Source: Syngnathus acus
Lineage: Eukaryota > Chordata > Actinopteri > Syngnathiformes > Syngnathidae
Length of the DNA: 64,000 nucleotides
Direction: 5' to 3'
NCBI RefSeq assembly: GCF_901709675.1
Contig: NC_051094.1
Coordinates: forward strand, 9,666,501-9,730,500
Shown: one piece after another, positions 1 through 12,100 of the stretch
Layout: every line of letters begins with the position of its first letter
Numbering within the stretch: position 1 is the stretch's first letter
The notes under the pieces: generated by a model
Database searches by the model: none
Seen by the model: only the letters and a program-made list of their open reading frames with translations
Told to the model about the DNA's origin: nothing
Position numbers and translations under genes: made by a program

Positions 1-291
1 CATGTACAGTAGATTGGAGAAGAAAACAATTTCTTCAACATGTAGCGTTAACAATAATGCCGTTTAACGCTATTACCAGTACAGGCGGGAGTCCCAGAGC
101 AGCATGCAGGCTTGTTAAACAGTGGGAACATTGCCAATTTTACTAAGATGATTATTTTCTTAATTAGTAGCCATGTGTGCATGATTATACAGTGTACTTC
201 TCATTCCTGAACCGGGTCGAATGCATATAGGTTAGCAGGTGACGCGTGTGTTTGCTCTGCTCTTTAAACGTACTGAATGTGCTTCTGATAG
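1..291. other. osbp2 intron (5' edge of window)
   Basis: No coding sequence is supported here. The stretch ends at an acceptor-like TGATAG at about 291 and is read as the intron before the first osbp2 exon visible in the window. Confidence 0.5.
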
Positions 292-3200
292 AAGGGCGTG
301 AAAGGCCGCTCAAAGGAGAGGCGAGTGATGAAGATGAGGATACTGAGTACTTTGATGCCATGGAAGATTCCCCTGCATTTATCACAGTGACTGCCACAGA
401 CAACACACAGCACAGGTCTGCGAATACTTTATGCTTTTTTTTTTTTTTTACGATGAGTGTGTTCACAGAATTTCAGGCGTGTTTTCCTTGCACTTTGTTG
501 CTATTGATACAATTCTTTGTGTCTATTCCAGGCGATCTCAGACTAGTTTGAGTGGAGCAAGCGGAGGCAATTCCTACGACTGGAACCAGGACGACCATGT
601 AAGCGTCTTTTCTAACTTAGTAGCTGTGACGTTTCTAATTCACTGCTCCGAGTTGCTGGAATGTACTCATTGCTTGTTGCTCCCCCCCCCCGAGTAAACG
701 AACACACCGTGGGATCAAGGGCCTGATTTACTAGACTGCTTGTTCACTCTAACACAGCGGTGTCCAAGTCTGCCCCTTGATGAATCCCTTATCCAGCACA
801 GCCGAGTCAAATAATCAGCTCACCAGGCACCTTTGCAAAACAAACCTGATGTACTCCTGGAAGAGGCGAACCAACACATTACTGAGTTACACAGAGTAAA
901 TCCAGTGCCTTGAAAATTTGGGAGAAGCCAGCAATCATACTCACTCTAAGTGCATGTGTCTGCTCGTGGACACCTGAACAAATGCTCTGAGAGGTGTCTG
1001 GCATGTCGCAGCTCAATGAAATGTTCCAGACGCATGTGAATGCAAAGTTGAAATGAGTTTTGTTGTTGGTGACATGGCATGACTCATTCTGACAATTGGC
1101 TCCAAGTCAGCCCCTCATTCACAGCTTCTAAAACTGCATTGCGAATAGACAAAAGTTCTCAAAGGTTCTCTCTCTTTGCATGGGCGATCCAATTTGCACC
1201 CCTCTTTGCATATATCATGCTTGCTTCCTTTTCATTGGAGACCCTGTGGCATTTAAGAGAAACATTTGCTGGAGTTCATATCTTAATTAGCAGCAACGTC
1301 TGCTCCTCTCACCCTTCATTGCTGCTTCTTTTTGCTCCCCAACTTGTCTTGCATTCCCATTCCTCTTGCTTTTGCTCACTCCTTCACTTTTTGGTTTGTT
1401 TTCAACCGTCAAGTTTAACTTTGTCAAACTTGGATGTATAGTCCAATTCTTTCATTTATGTCCGCAGATGTCTCCGAGCTATAACGATGTGTCAGGGAAG
1501 GAGCTGCAGCCACGCAGACAACGGCGGACTCGTGTCCCTGACAAGCCTAACTACTCCCTCAATTTGTGGAGCATCATGAAGAACTGCATTGGCAAGGAGC
1601 TCTCCAAAATTCCCATGCCTGTAAGTGAGCAGAACTTTGTGGCCTAGTTTGAACAACTTCTAAGTAACTTACCTTGACCATCTTGCCTTCTACATCTGCA
1701 GGTCAACTTCAACGAGCCTCTGTCAATGCTGCAGCGACTCACTGAAGACTTGGAGTATCACGAGCTACTGGATAAGGCGGCGCGCTGTGACTCCTCTCTG
1801 GAGCAAATGTGTTTGGTTGCTGCCTTTTCCGTTTCTTCTTACTCCACGACTGTCCACCGGACAGCCAAACCCTTCAACCCGCTTCTGGGGGAGACCTACG
1901 AGCTCGATCGCCTCGAGGAGTTTGGCTACCGTTCACTGTGTGAGCAGGTAAAAAGCACAGCAACAAGCATGTTTAGTTCACAGATGCAAACTGGATAGTC
2001 GGTGTTATGAATTGTACGCATGTCATTTACTGTAAGTTTATATCCATTGCGGTAAGGTGAGCCATCATCCACCTTCAGCTGCACATCATGTCATTTCTCA
2101 ACGAGGCTGGACCTTGTGGCAGGAAATTACAATTGCGAGCAAGTTCCGTGGAAAATACCTCTCCATAATGCCTCTGGGTAAGACGTGTATTTCTTGCTGG
2201 CTAGGAAACCTTCAATTCAAACAAATGCTTAATCTCAAGAGCATAAATTGCTAAATTATGCATGAAATGTAAACCAAGAGACTGCACCTACTCTCGAGAG
2301 ATTGACCGCTGTAGCTGCAGCTGCCTCCTGTGCATGTGATTGCCAAGGGGATAAAGAAAATCAGGATTGCTTTGTGACACTTTTGACCGAAGCATAAAAT
2401 GGAATTAAGGGGAGTTGATTATTCCGCTCCAATGATGCCTCTGGGAGGTGTCCTGTATCAGAAAACACATAACTTGGCAATTGTTTATGATCAAATATGT
2501 TTGCAATCTTCAGGCCTAGGTGAGAATCAATAGTCTTTGTGAAGTCCCAAAACATAGCAGGTCTTGGAGTCTTTGTGGATTTAACACGCATTTAGAGTTT
2601 GATCTCAATCATTCAAACCACATGATCATTGTACGCTAACGCTCATAGATTGTTGTTGTGGTTTTACATTTGCAGGTGCAATTCATCTGCAATTCCACGC
2701 TAGCGGCAACCACTATGTGTGGAGGAAAGTCACGTCCACGGTGCACAACATCATTGTGGGCAAGCTGTGGATCGATCAGGTCTGTTTACAAAGCACTTCT
2801 CATCGATTGCCATTTATCTGCACAACCGGCATCTTAGCCAGCTGTTTTCAAATGGGAAGTCATTATTTCTTTGGGGAATTTGCATAAATCCTTTATTAAC
2901 ATGATGCGGGGAAATAAGCGAGTTGTAAGATGTATATGTACAGTTATTCATAATTATCTTCTCGCTTACATTGCATCAATTGCATCTACTTTTGTGTGTG
3001 TGCGTGCGAGTGCAGTCAGGGGACATTGAGATAGTGAATCACAGGACCAAAGAGACCTGCCAACTGAAATTCTCGCCGTACAGTTATTTCTCCAGGGAAG
3101 TTCCTCGGAAGGTAAATCCTCCTTTTGCTTTCTTTGCTGACACCACTCTTCTTTTTTTTTTTTTTTAACTTGTCTTGTTCAGCTGCTTAGTCATGTAGAA

Positions 3201-5789
3201 TAGAGGATGTCTTTGCCTTTTTATGCTGCAACCGTTTTTATGTGCAGCGGGAGAGTTTAAAACACTCCCGTAGTGCTTGTTTGTGTTGTGATGTTTATTG
3301 GTAATGCACTCTGACAGAACTAGGTTTGTGAGGACACAATGAGTGAAATGAAAGCACAGGGAGGAATAAAAAAAAAAGATCTAAATAACCGTTTATTAGC
3401 GATTCAATGGTGCTTAGTCGTCAATGGGGACAAGCAGACACCGGCACCGGGGAACCGGTGACCCCATGCAAATGAAGGACAGGAGAGACGAAATGACTTG
3501 TTTCACTTCTGATATTTTTACACTTGAAAAATGAGATGCATGTTTATTTTCTTTCCAGGTGACGGGTGTGGTGGCTGACAGTGTCGGCCAAGCTCATTAC
3601 ATCCTGTCTGGTACGTGGGATGAGAAAATCGAGAGTGCCAAGATCGTTCAGAGCAGCCGAGGTGGTAGTGGATCCGAAGGCAAGCAGAAGACCATCTACC
3701 AGACTCTGTCCCCCAAACTTTTGTGGAAGAAGTATTCTCTCCCGTAAGTGCACATCTCATGAGTCTTATTAAGCTGCATTAATATTTTTGGGGGGTTCGC
3801 AGCAGTCATAAAAGGCTGAATCTTGTCTCCTTATATTTTGCACCTAGAGAGAATGCTGAGAACATGTACTACTTCTCAGCGCTGGCGCTGACCCTGAACG
3901 AGTCGGAAGATGGAGTCGGTCTGACCGACAGCCGTTTGAGACCTGACCAGAGGCTGATGGAAGAAGGTCGATGGGATGAAGCCAATTCAGAGAAACAAAG
4001 GTTAGAAGAGAAACAAAGAGCCGTGAGAAGGAGGAGAGAAGCGGAGGCCTCAGATGCTCTAGATGAAGGTAAGAAAAAAATCAACTGGTTTAGAGACACA
4101 AGTAGAGGTAAATTACTTATTGTAGAAGACTGTGATCTGTTATTGCTTATATAACTGATCATCTAAAATAAATAGATGGATAAATGTTTATATATTTGTA
4201 CTTTGCTGGTGTGGCGGAACGCTAGCGCCCTCTATTGACCGGCCGGCATCATCTACTGCGGGGTGTCCAAACTTGCACACATAATTATTTTATGGCAGAG
4301 GCTGCTGGTCCGTGGAAATCCCAACACATTTGGCCACCAGGACGGACTTTGGACATGCTTGGTCTACAGTGTGGATTATGCTAAAGACGTCATAAAATGG
4401 CACCATCCAAAAATCAATTACGCTGTTTATAAAAAAGAATTACCTTATTTAGCGATAAAAGTGTCCTAAGTCCCTTTCAGTACGTCATTACAGTGCAGTT
4501 TTACATGACTGCAATCATTCTGTGTTTGTGTTTGTGTGTGGTGCGTGTGTGTGTGCTGGGTCGATTGTATTGCTGCATCCATGACTTGTCTTTTTTCCCC
4601 TCCCTCCTATGGTGGTCAGAATGTGATAATGACTCTGGTGAGTGGGGGTTATTCCGCACCCTCTGTTGACACACACGCATACACGGGCATCTTCTGTGTG
4701 TTTTCTTTGTGTTCTGCCATTGTTGGACCTGCATGATGTCTACTTTCGTGTCTCTTTCTGGAAAATGAATCAGGAAAAAACTCTTTTTTTCCCCTTTGTA
4801 TGTGATAAGTTCATTTCAAAGTGTTCACAAATTATATTTAAATGTCTAAATCTACACAATATAGTCAAGTCAGCTGTGTGTGAGCAAGATAAGCTTAAAC
4901 CTTGTTTAAAGATGCGTTCACTGTGTGTGTGTGGTTTTTTTTTTCGTTAAAGGGGAAGTCAAGTGAAAACTTTATTTGCAATATTATGGTCATTTATTTT
5001 GGCCCCCCACAAATCCAAGCTTGGTACTGTGATTAGTGTTACAATTGTGAAATGTGGATTAAGCAAAAACAAAAAAAATCTACTGGTTTTTATCCATCAC
5101 GACATTTTGTCTTTTACAGTCACTCTCTGTCGACTGAAAATGACATCACAGTGTCTTAGGGCTCACGTCCCGACCGTAATGGCTCACCTGTTTTCTGGGT
5201 ATGGTCATCGAGCTGAGTCCTTGGTTGGGCACCATGATGTCGTTTTAGTTGACAGCAAGTGGTTGCGCAAGAAAAAATGGCAATTGCTTAATTCATACTT
5301 TACAAATGCGATATTCGTCCACATATCATGTTTAGAGGATTGAAGATGCATAGAACATAATTGTATAAAAAAAAAAATCGTCTTGATATCCCTTTAACAA
5401 GAGCAATATTAAGTGCAACTGTCTATTGATCTGAATTCTTGTTTTGCGCACATTCAAACCGTTCACTGCAACATGAAGCTGGTTCACATTTGGAGCCTTC
5501 CCAAATGCAGCACACAGCATCTGATTGCTTTCTCGTGTGCATAATCATAGTGTGTGTATGGAGGACATTGCCTGCAAATGTGGCTTCCTGACCGTGGCGC
5601 GACTCGATGACAGCAACCGCATAACTCACCGAGATCTTCTCCACAGGTCGAGAATACGAATGCTACCAGCCGCTGTGGTTTCAGCAGAGGAGGGACTCGG
5701 TCACTGGAGAAACAAACTTTGTATACAAAGGGGGCTACTGGGAGGCCAAGGAGAGACAGGACTGGACCATGTGTCCCGATATATTCTAA
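292..5789 (+). CDS. osbp2: Oxysterol-binding protein 2 (ORP4), 3' portion
   Basis: ORP-family lipid transfer protein that binds sterol/PI4P at ER-Golgi or ER-plasma membrane contacts. Ten exons are in the window: 292-415, 532-598, 1468-1620, 1702-1947, 2057-2177, 2676-2779, 3016-3111, 3559-3743, 3848-4068 and 5647-5789, with consistent phases. The first (5' border uncertain) encodes an acidic stretch with the FFAT motif EYFDAME, which binds VAP at the ER. The ligand-binding (ORD) domain follows and carries the family signature EQVSHHPP, split across the 1947/2057 junction. The C-terminus ends WTMCPDIF. Wording such as [20 protein letters not shown] and GNHYVWRK matches OSBP2 better than OSBP1. 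The PH domain and N-terminus lie upstream of the window. The last intron (4069-5646) carries a MITE. Assignment to OSBP2 rather than OSBP1 is from memory of both human proteins. Confidence 0.92.
757..860. repeat. Degenerate dispersed fish repeat
   Basis: The stretch opens with a GGTGTCCAAG-type head followed by text resembling a very common teleost interspersed repeat (GTGTCCAAA... CAGCTCA...). It is old and degenerate and lies in an osbp2 intron. The family cannot be named from sequence alone. Confidence 0.3.
4951..5393. mobile_element. MITE with TTAA target duplication
   Basis: TTAA at 4947-4950 and 5394-5397 flank a 443-bp segment whose ends are inverted: the left starts AGGGGAAGTCAAG and the right, reverse-complemented, starts AGGGATATCAAG. 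TTAA duplications are typical of piggyBac and Kolobok transposons; terminal AGGG favours Kolobok-like. No transposase coding is seen, so it is non-autonomous. It sits in the last osbp2 intron. Confidence 0.6.
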
Positions 5790-6477
5790 TGCAGAACGCT
5801 TCCCCCACATCAGAACCTCAGGAGACACGGAGCTGCTCGGCCTGGGCTTCTTCAACAGTGCGGTGTAGCAGGTTTATGAGCTCTAAGTGGAGCGTTGTGA
5901 GATGGTGAATGTGACAACTTCCTTTTTTTGTACCTCCAAATGTACACTCGGACTGCTTTACAGATGATGGGCTGATCCTTGTCCCAGTGTGCGGATGTGT
6001 GATTCTGTCGGAGGTGTAAAATCACACTATGAAGACACCTGATGAGTTTCCTGAAACAGAATGCGATTGTCAAAAGTGCAACAGGAGATATGTCCAAACA
6101 ATGTCAGTCTTCAAGTGAGTTACAGTAAGCATCGTTTGTAAAGCTAGACTGAATTTTCTGTCTTTGAGTTCCAATTTGCGCTCATGTAATTAACTTGGAA
6201 GAAATTGGTGCAGTCTATTTGTTTGTAGTTGGTCAACAGGACACGACAGGTTTTAATCCGATTTTAAAATTAGATTTTTAATTTGAATTACATATAGGAA
6301 GTACTGTGTCATATAATGAAACTGTCATGAATCTAATTTTCACAGTAAATGTTCATGAGGTTCATCACGTTTTTATGAATTACTTAAAATAATTATTTCA
6401 GGTCCCCCAGTCGGATAGAATGAGTTTGCTTTCGTTGTAACAAACTACGATGACATCCTTTAATGAAAAATACGTGT

Positions 6478-6483
6478 AATAAA
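6478..6483 (+). terminator. Candidate osbp2 poly(A) signal
   Basis: AATAAA occurs about 690 bp after the osbp2 stop. A second AATAAA is at 7422-7427, so the 3' UTR could be longer. Confidence 0.45.
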
Positions 6484-8879
6484 AATTGCTTTTAGAGGCA
6501 AATTTTGGTTGAAACAAATATGGTTTAACGTCAACGGCGGAGGAATTGAAAGTGATAGAAATTGTTTTTCAGCTCTGTATTTTGTAATGTATTATTCATG
6601 TCGACTTGCAAACACAGTGAGACTGTCGGAATTCTGCATTTCATTTCCTGCGCATGCAATTACTACTAGAGATTAACCTGATCTGAGTCTGTCTTCGCAA
6701 GTGTTTAGTAGGAAAGTAAAGGAAACAGGCTTGATTGTGAAGTCCCTTGAGCAATCTTTTTTTTTTTTCTTCCTTACTGAATTTCCTGTATTTTTAGTAA
6801 CAAGTAAAAGTCACTTTTCCCTGGCTGGCTGAGATTGTGTTCAAACTTGCACTTTCAATATTCAGTTGAAATGCATCCATATCAGGCATCACCGGACCTG
6901 GCAATATTCATTGTGCATGAATTGAAGCTACAACTTAATTCTTGTGTTCCTGTTGATACCAAATGGACTTTCTCTTCTCTTTTGGTGCTTTCCCACAGCA
7001 TCGCATAGCATATCGCTTCCAGTGACAGCCGCCGCTGTTCAATAGTCACAAAACTTGCTCCTTAGCCTCCTCAATGTTGACTTTATACTGTAGTTGATTC
7101 CAGTGTGAGTCTCTGTTGGCAGCAGGGTGAAGGTCGTAGAAAAGAACAGGGCTGGTTCCTGTCAGCTGAAGCCACAGAGGTCTTTGCTTACCACAGTTCC
7201 AGTGTGTTGTCCACAGTGTTTGTACAATGATCTGGGATCAGCCTTTCAAGGTACCCGCAGTTTTTTGCCTTTAATTGACTGGCCTCATCTAGTGGCAAGC
7301 TATGAAAAGTCAGTATTTTTTGTAATTATTGGTAGGAATGTAGATTTCAAGACTAGAGGTACTCTATGTTCCCCCTGGTCTCTTTGTGTGAATATTTTGT
7401 GATAAGAAAATTATAGTGTAAAATAAAGTCATATGAGAATTGAGTTATCTGTACAGCATATTTAAAACATGAAGAATTGGAACTACAAAAGACTCCACAA
7501 TAATAAAAGATTTAAAAAATGCATACTAATTTGGTTGAGCAGTTCACATTTATAGCTCCAAAATCTTTTTTTTTTTTTAAGAAAAGGATAGGTAGGATAT
7601 ACGTTAACACATTACTCATTGCGCTCATTTGAATACAAAAATAACAATTCTGAAAACAACTTCACTGTGCTTCAAAAGCATCTTACAAGGGAAAAAATAG
7701 GTTACATTTTTAGCTGTGATAGTGTCACACAAATCAATTATCTATAAAACAGAGCAGCATCTTCCAAATTCTGTGAAGTTTTAAAAATCAAAAATATAGA
7801 CTGCATTTTTTTCAGCAAGTATACACAGCACAAGCGACTGCCAATTAGAAATTTTATGGGAAAGAATCCTTCGCAAAAAAGCAAGTGATGATAATAAATT
7901 TAAAAAAGTTAATAAAATACAAGTTTGTATTAATGATTGACAACATCCATTTTATCAGACACTAGATTGTGACATTGGCTGTTCAGGATCAGATAGTCCG
8001 TAGCAATAACACACAAAAGTCCGTTTCCAGTCTCGTGCAAAAAAGGGGAAAACAATCAAAGGTGTGCTGTAGATTAAACAACATTTTCATCTGCCTTTCC
8101 TTTGTTTGGAGGGTTCTTCACCTGATTTCATCTTTAAATTTTGGATGCTTTTTCTGTTGACCTCATGGGTGCCATTCTAATGTCTGCACATTTCTACACT
8201 TTGTATCTTGATTGTAATGTGTCATATTTGGTGTCCTCTAACGGCACTCATTTTCTTCCAGTTTGAAGCTGTTTATAGTTCCAAGACAGAAGTAAAGTGT
8301 GTGGAAGATGGAAATGTGTTGTTGGTTTTTTTGCTTTGTCCTGGGACTGTCACCTGTTGTTTGCTTAGGTAAATGCTGCTGATTTTACTAATCTGTGTAA
8401 AAAAAATAAAAAAAAATAAATTTAACATAACACAACAGTGGTTTGGAAATATCAAAGGTTATTGACATGATTTGACTTCTCTCACTTCCCTAATACACAT
8501 ACTGTCGGTGTATTATTCAAATGTAATTTTAAAATTTAGAGGCTGTTGTTTTTACATAAATTGTGTATTTTCCCCTCACTTTATAACATTGTCTTATAAC
8601 AACCAAGGCACAACAATAAAACAAAGTTGTTGACACTACATGTCTTTTTTTTTAATTTAAGTTAAGTATTTTAGTTTAACAAATCACCAAATGGAAAGAG
8701 ACCCTGGAGTTTAGTTCTGCTTGCATTTTTTAGTAAAATATATGAAATACAACAATTTGTCATATATGTGAATATACACATATTCATGCACGTTCTACTT
8801 TGTGCTCTCCCAGCAAATTAGCAGCAGTCAATGTTTCTTTCTACTGTGAGCAAGCTAAACTTTAAATTGGTTGCGTGCG
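6484..8879. other. osbp2 3' UTR / intergenic, no gene seen
   Basis: AT-rich sequence with poly(T)/poly(A) runs. Open frames here are short and lack splice-site or family support. Part may be extended osbp2 3' UTR ending at the second AATAAA (7422). Confidence 0.5.
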
Positions 8880-8893
8880 GTTTCTATGGCAAC
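8880..8893 (+). promoter_or_regulatory. X-box-like RFX motif (distal)
   Basis: GTTTCTATGGCAAC has the two X-box half-sites separated by AT. The right half GGCAAC is canonical and the left has one mismatch to GTNNCC. It lies 255 bp before the coiled-coil gene start codon. Confidence 0.5.
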
Positions 8894-9072
8894 TCGACGC
8901 CCCCAGTTGCGACCCACTGCAGCTGCTTGGAAAACAATTTGTCTCTCCTCGAAAGTAAATTCAAGCCGCTTAGCTTTCTTTGCGTTTGTAGAATTATCCA
9001 GCTGTGTAGGATCAAGTCATTCAGTCTCCTTGTGGAAAGCCTGCAAGGCATGATTTAAGATATACTACTTTG

Positions 9073-9086
9073 GTTTCCATGACAAC
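9073..9086 (+). promoter_or_regulatory. X-box-like RFX motif (proximal)
   Basis: GTTTCCATGACAAC has a canonical left half-site GTTTCC, an AT spacer and a right half GACAAC one base off consensus. It lies 62 bp before the ATG at 9148. RFX factors use such sites to drive ciliary and centrosomal genes. Confidence 0.55.
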
Positions 9087-9147
9087 CGAGCAACATTGTG
9101 AACCAGCAGCCTTACTTGGACTGCATTTGTATACCCGGTACAACAAA

Positions 9148-12100
9148 ATGGACCAGCTCAGCCAAGACAGAAGGGACAAGGAAGAATTTCACTCAGGTCT
9201 GCAATTATAAAAGTAGAACAGTCATCCATTTGTGTAAACAGTTGCGCTTTGTTTTCTATGCTTAAAGAGCAACTCAACAGCAGCAGTGGGTTTGAACCAG
9301 GTCGACCGTTTCTAAAAGCGGATCCCTGTGACTTTCTGTTGGATGCCATTGACGCTCAGCTCAGGAAGCTGCAAGTCTGTCGTTTTCTGTTCTAAATCGT
9401 ACATCAAATATTCAGTGAATGAATAAACTTGATTGAAACAAATGCACGCAGGTCAAGCATCAGCAGCATGACTGTATCAATTCAGGTAAGACGCACCTCA
9501 TCGAATATTTGAATGTTATTTCTGTTGATGTTTTCTCATCTGGTGTGTTCAGTTGCACCTTTAGGTTGAGTCAGTCTTTGAGTAAAGATACCGGTCTTGG
9601 CAGCACAGTGTCCCGCACAAATGATACCCAATGTCTTGTCGGAACTGCAAGTTACTCCAGCAGTGGAACAAACACTGGGTAAGATGTCATTCAGGAGAAA
9701 ACCGGATTTTCTTTATGACAGCAAAGTTTTGTTTTTGTTGGGAGTTGGGACTTGTCGTTGTTCCTGCCTACAGTTTGTGGAGCTTGGAGTTATTCTTTAT
9801 TTAATATTCAATTTTTCATTTCATATCATTGGAAGACTTAAATTGACATTTGTTTCTGAAAGAAAAAAAAAAAATCTAGGTCAAATCTGCTGTCTTTTGG
9901 TTCTCAGATTATGAGGATGTAAATATCAATGTTTTCTTTTATTATTTGCACAAACCATAAATTTAAATCAATTCCTTTCAATGCTGACCCGATCCGACGT
10001 TGAACATCTAAAAATGTGCTGCTCATGTATGACACTTGTCTTTTTGCCTGCAGAGAGTACAAGCTCCGTGGCTCCTGCAACACGTGAAATGGCCACGTGG
10101 GAACTGGACGTATGGACAAGCAGCAAAGTGCAGATGGAGTCTCACAAAGAACAGGTCATGTGGAGACTAGAGAGACTTCTTGGAGAAACTTGTAAGCAGG
10201 GGGATATGTCAAGGGACCCTCATCCTCCTTCCGAAAGTATTTGTACGGAAGATTTTGTGAGGTGCTTTAGAGAGGAGATGGTTGAACTGGCATTGCCAGA
10301 GGGGAGCATTACAGAGCTCAACAAAGAGGACGCTGAAAGGACACTGATGACATCAGATGTGGACCCTTGCGTATGTGACCAAAATGGTATTAGAAGTTCT
10401 AAAAACATAGCGAGCGTTGCCTTTATCCAACATAAGCCAGACCAAAGTGAGGATCTGGCAAGACGTCCTTCTGAAACATCTGGAGTTCAGACTTCACACG
10501 GTGGTGAGAAAAGAGGATTCACAGACACGAAACCAGAGTCCCGCTGATTTTGTGTGAGTGACAGAGACTTTATTGAACTGTTTTTTTTCTTCCCTTTCAG
10601 TCTTTTTCAGCACAGAGGTTGAAAAAGAACACCAAAACCCAAAGCACATTTCTTCTCCGAAGGTCAGGCGGTTAGCAGGTATCGGACACACATTACTGCA
10701 TTTGCATGTGTCCAACACAAGACAACCAGGATCAGTTTTAAATGACCCTCTCTAAACAATATTCTGTTTTAACACTGCTCAGTTAGCATAGCTTTACTTC
10801 TCAATGCTATTCTTTGTTTCACAGGAGTACCTGTGTGGAATTTTGACACAGTGTCCATTGACAGTGACCTTGATTCGGTCTGCACAGATCAAGTCAGGCA
10901 GGTCCTCCACAGACGAGCTGGTAAGAGTTGACAAAGAGAGACAATATCAACTATCCAGGATTTGTATTGATTGGATGCACAATAAATGACAAAATACAAT
11001 CAAAATCTGAATCAGACTTGCAACATTCAAGGTGGCACGCTCACATTCCTGCTGTAACACACACAACAGATTTTCAATTTACATTTGGTTTCAGATTAGA
11101 CTTTTTCCCAACATTTCACCGTACAAGGCATTAACTAATTAATTAAACAAGGCATGAAAGATGACTAACGTTCTTTGTCCACAAAGTTCAACGACCCACC
11201 AGAGCTGATCGAAACAAAAGTACTCTGCATAAAAAGCAGCATACATGCAGGTAAAAAGAGAGGAAGAGCAAAGCACACTTGTTTCTATGTATTGTAATTT
11301 ATTTTTCATTGCTAGAACTCTGTCTATGGAGGACGATGACAAGGAAGACTCGAAAGGACACCGGAGCAGGGGGTCCGAGCTTGAGCAAGCCTCAGAGAAG
11401 ATGCACTCAGCTTGGGAGAAGATGAGCGAGCGCCTCACTTCCCTCAGACAAGTATGTTGCCGCCAAATGGCGTGCATTTGGTCAACTGCCTGTGAACAAG
11501 CATCCTTGTGTTTGTTTGATTTAGAAATGTGAGAAAGAGGAGGAGACTCTCCGCATGAAAAAGTCTCATTTAACGGAGGTCGAACTCTCCCTTTCTGAGC
11601 TGCAATTGAGAAGAAAGGTAAAGTGTAAAATATTCATTCAGCCATTTATCAGAGAAATTAATGATGGGTTTTTTTTCTTCCCAGCATGCCTTTCATGATC
11701 TTGAGCGGCTTAGTACAGAGTCTGGGCACCTAGAAACAGAGAAGAGGCAGTTAGAGGTCTTGCTCAAGGATTGTAAAGCAGAGGTAGACTCATTAAGGTA
11801 TGGATTCAAACTTTGTCGGCATAAAGCAGGACTGTGATAAGACAAAATTATTTCAAAAAGTTGTTTGTTGTGTTGTACAGTTGCCAGCTGCAGAAACTTC
11901 AAAAGCAAAAGGAGTCATTCCTCTGTCAAGTCCGGAATTTGCAAGAAGAACTAAAGAACAAACAACTTAAGCAGCTGTCTAAGGTGCTAACAGTTCAGCA
12001 ATCTCAGGTATATATATTTTTTGAAGTGGGGCACACTTGACTTATTAGTCCAACGACCTCACAAACAGACCAACACGGTGATGTCAGAGCTGGAGAGACA

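Noticed and set aside
5525-5908. 127-codon frame overlapping the last osbp2 exon
   Set aside because: It is an alternate frame across the real coding exon 5647-5789.
9565-9603. Earlier acceptor for exon 4 of the coiled-coil gene (CTTTAG at about 9564)
   Set aside because: It brings in-frame stops with the phase-1 donor of exon 3; acceptor GGCAG at 9603 keeps the frame open into exon 5.
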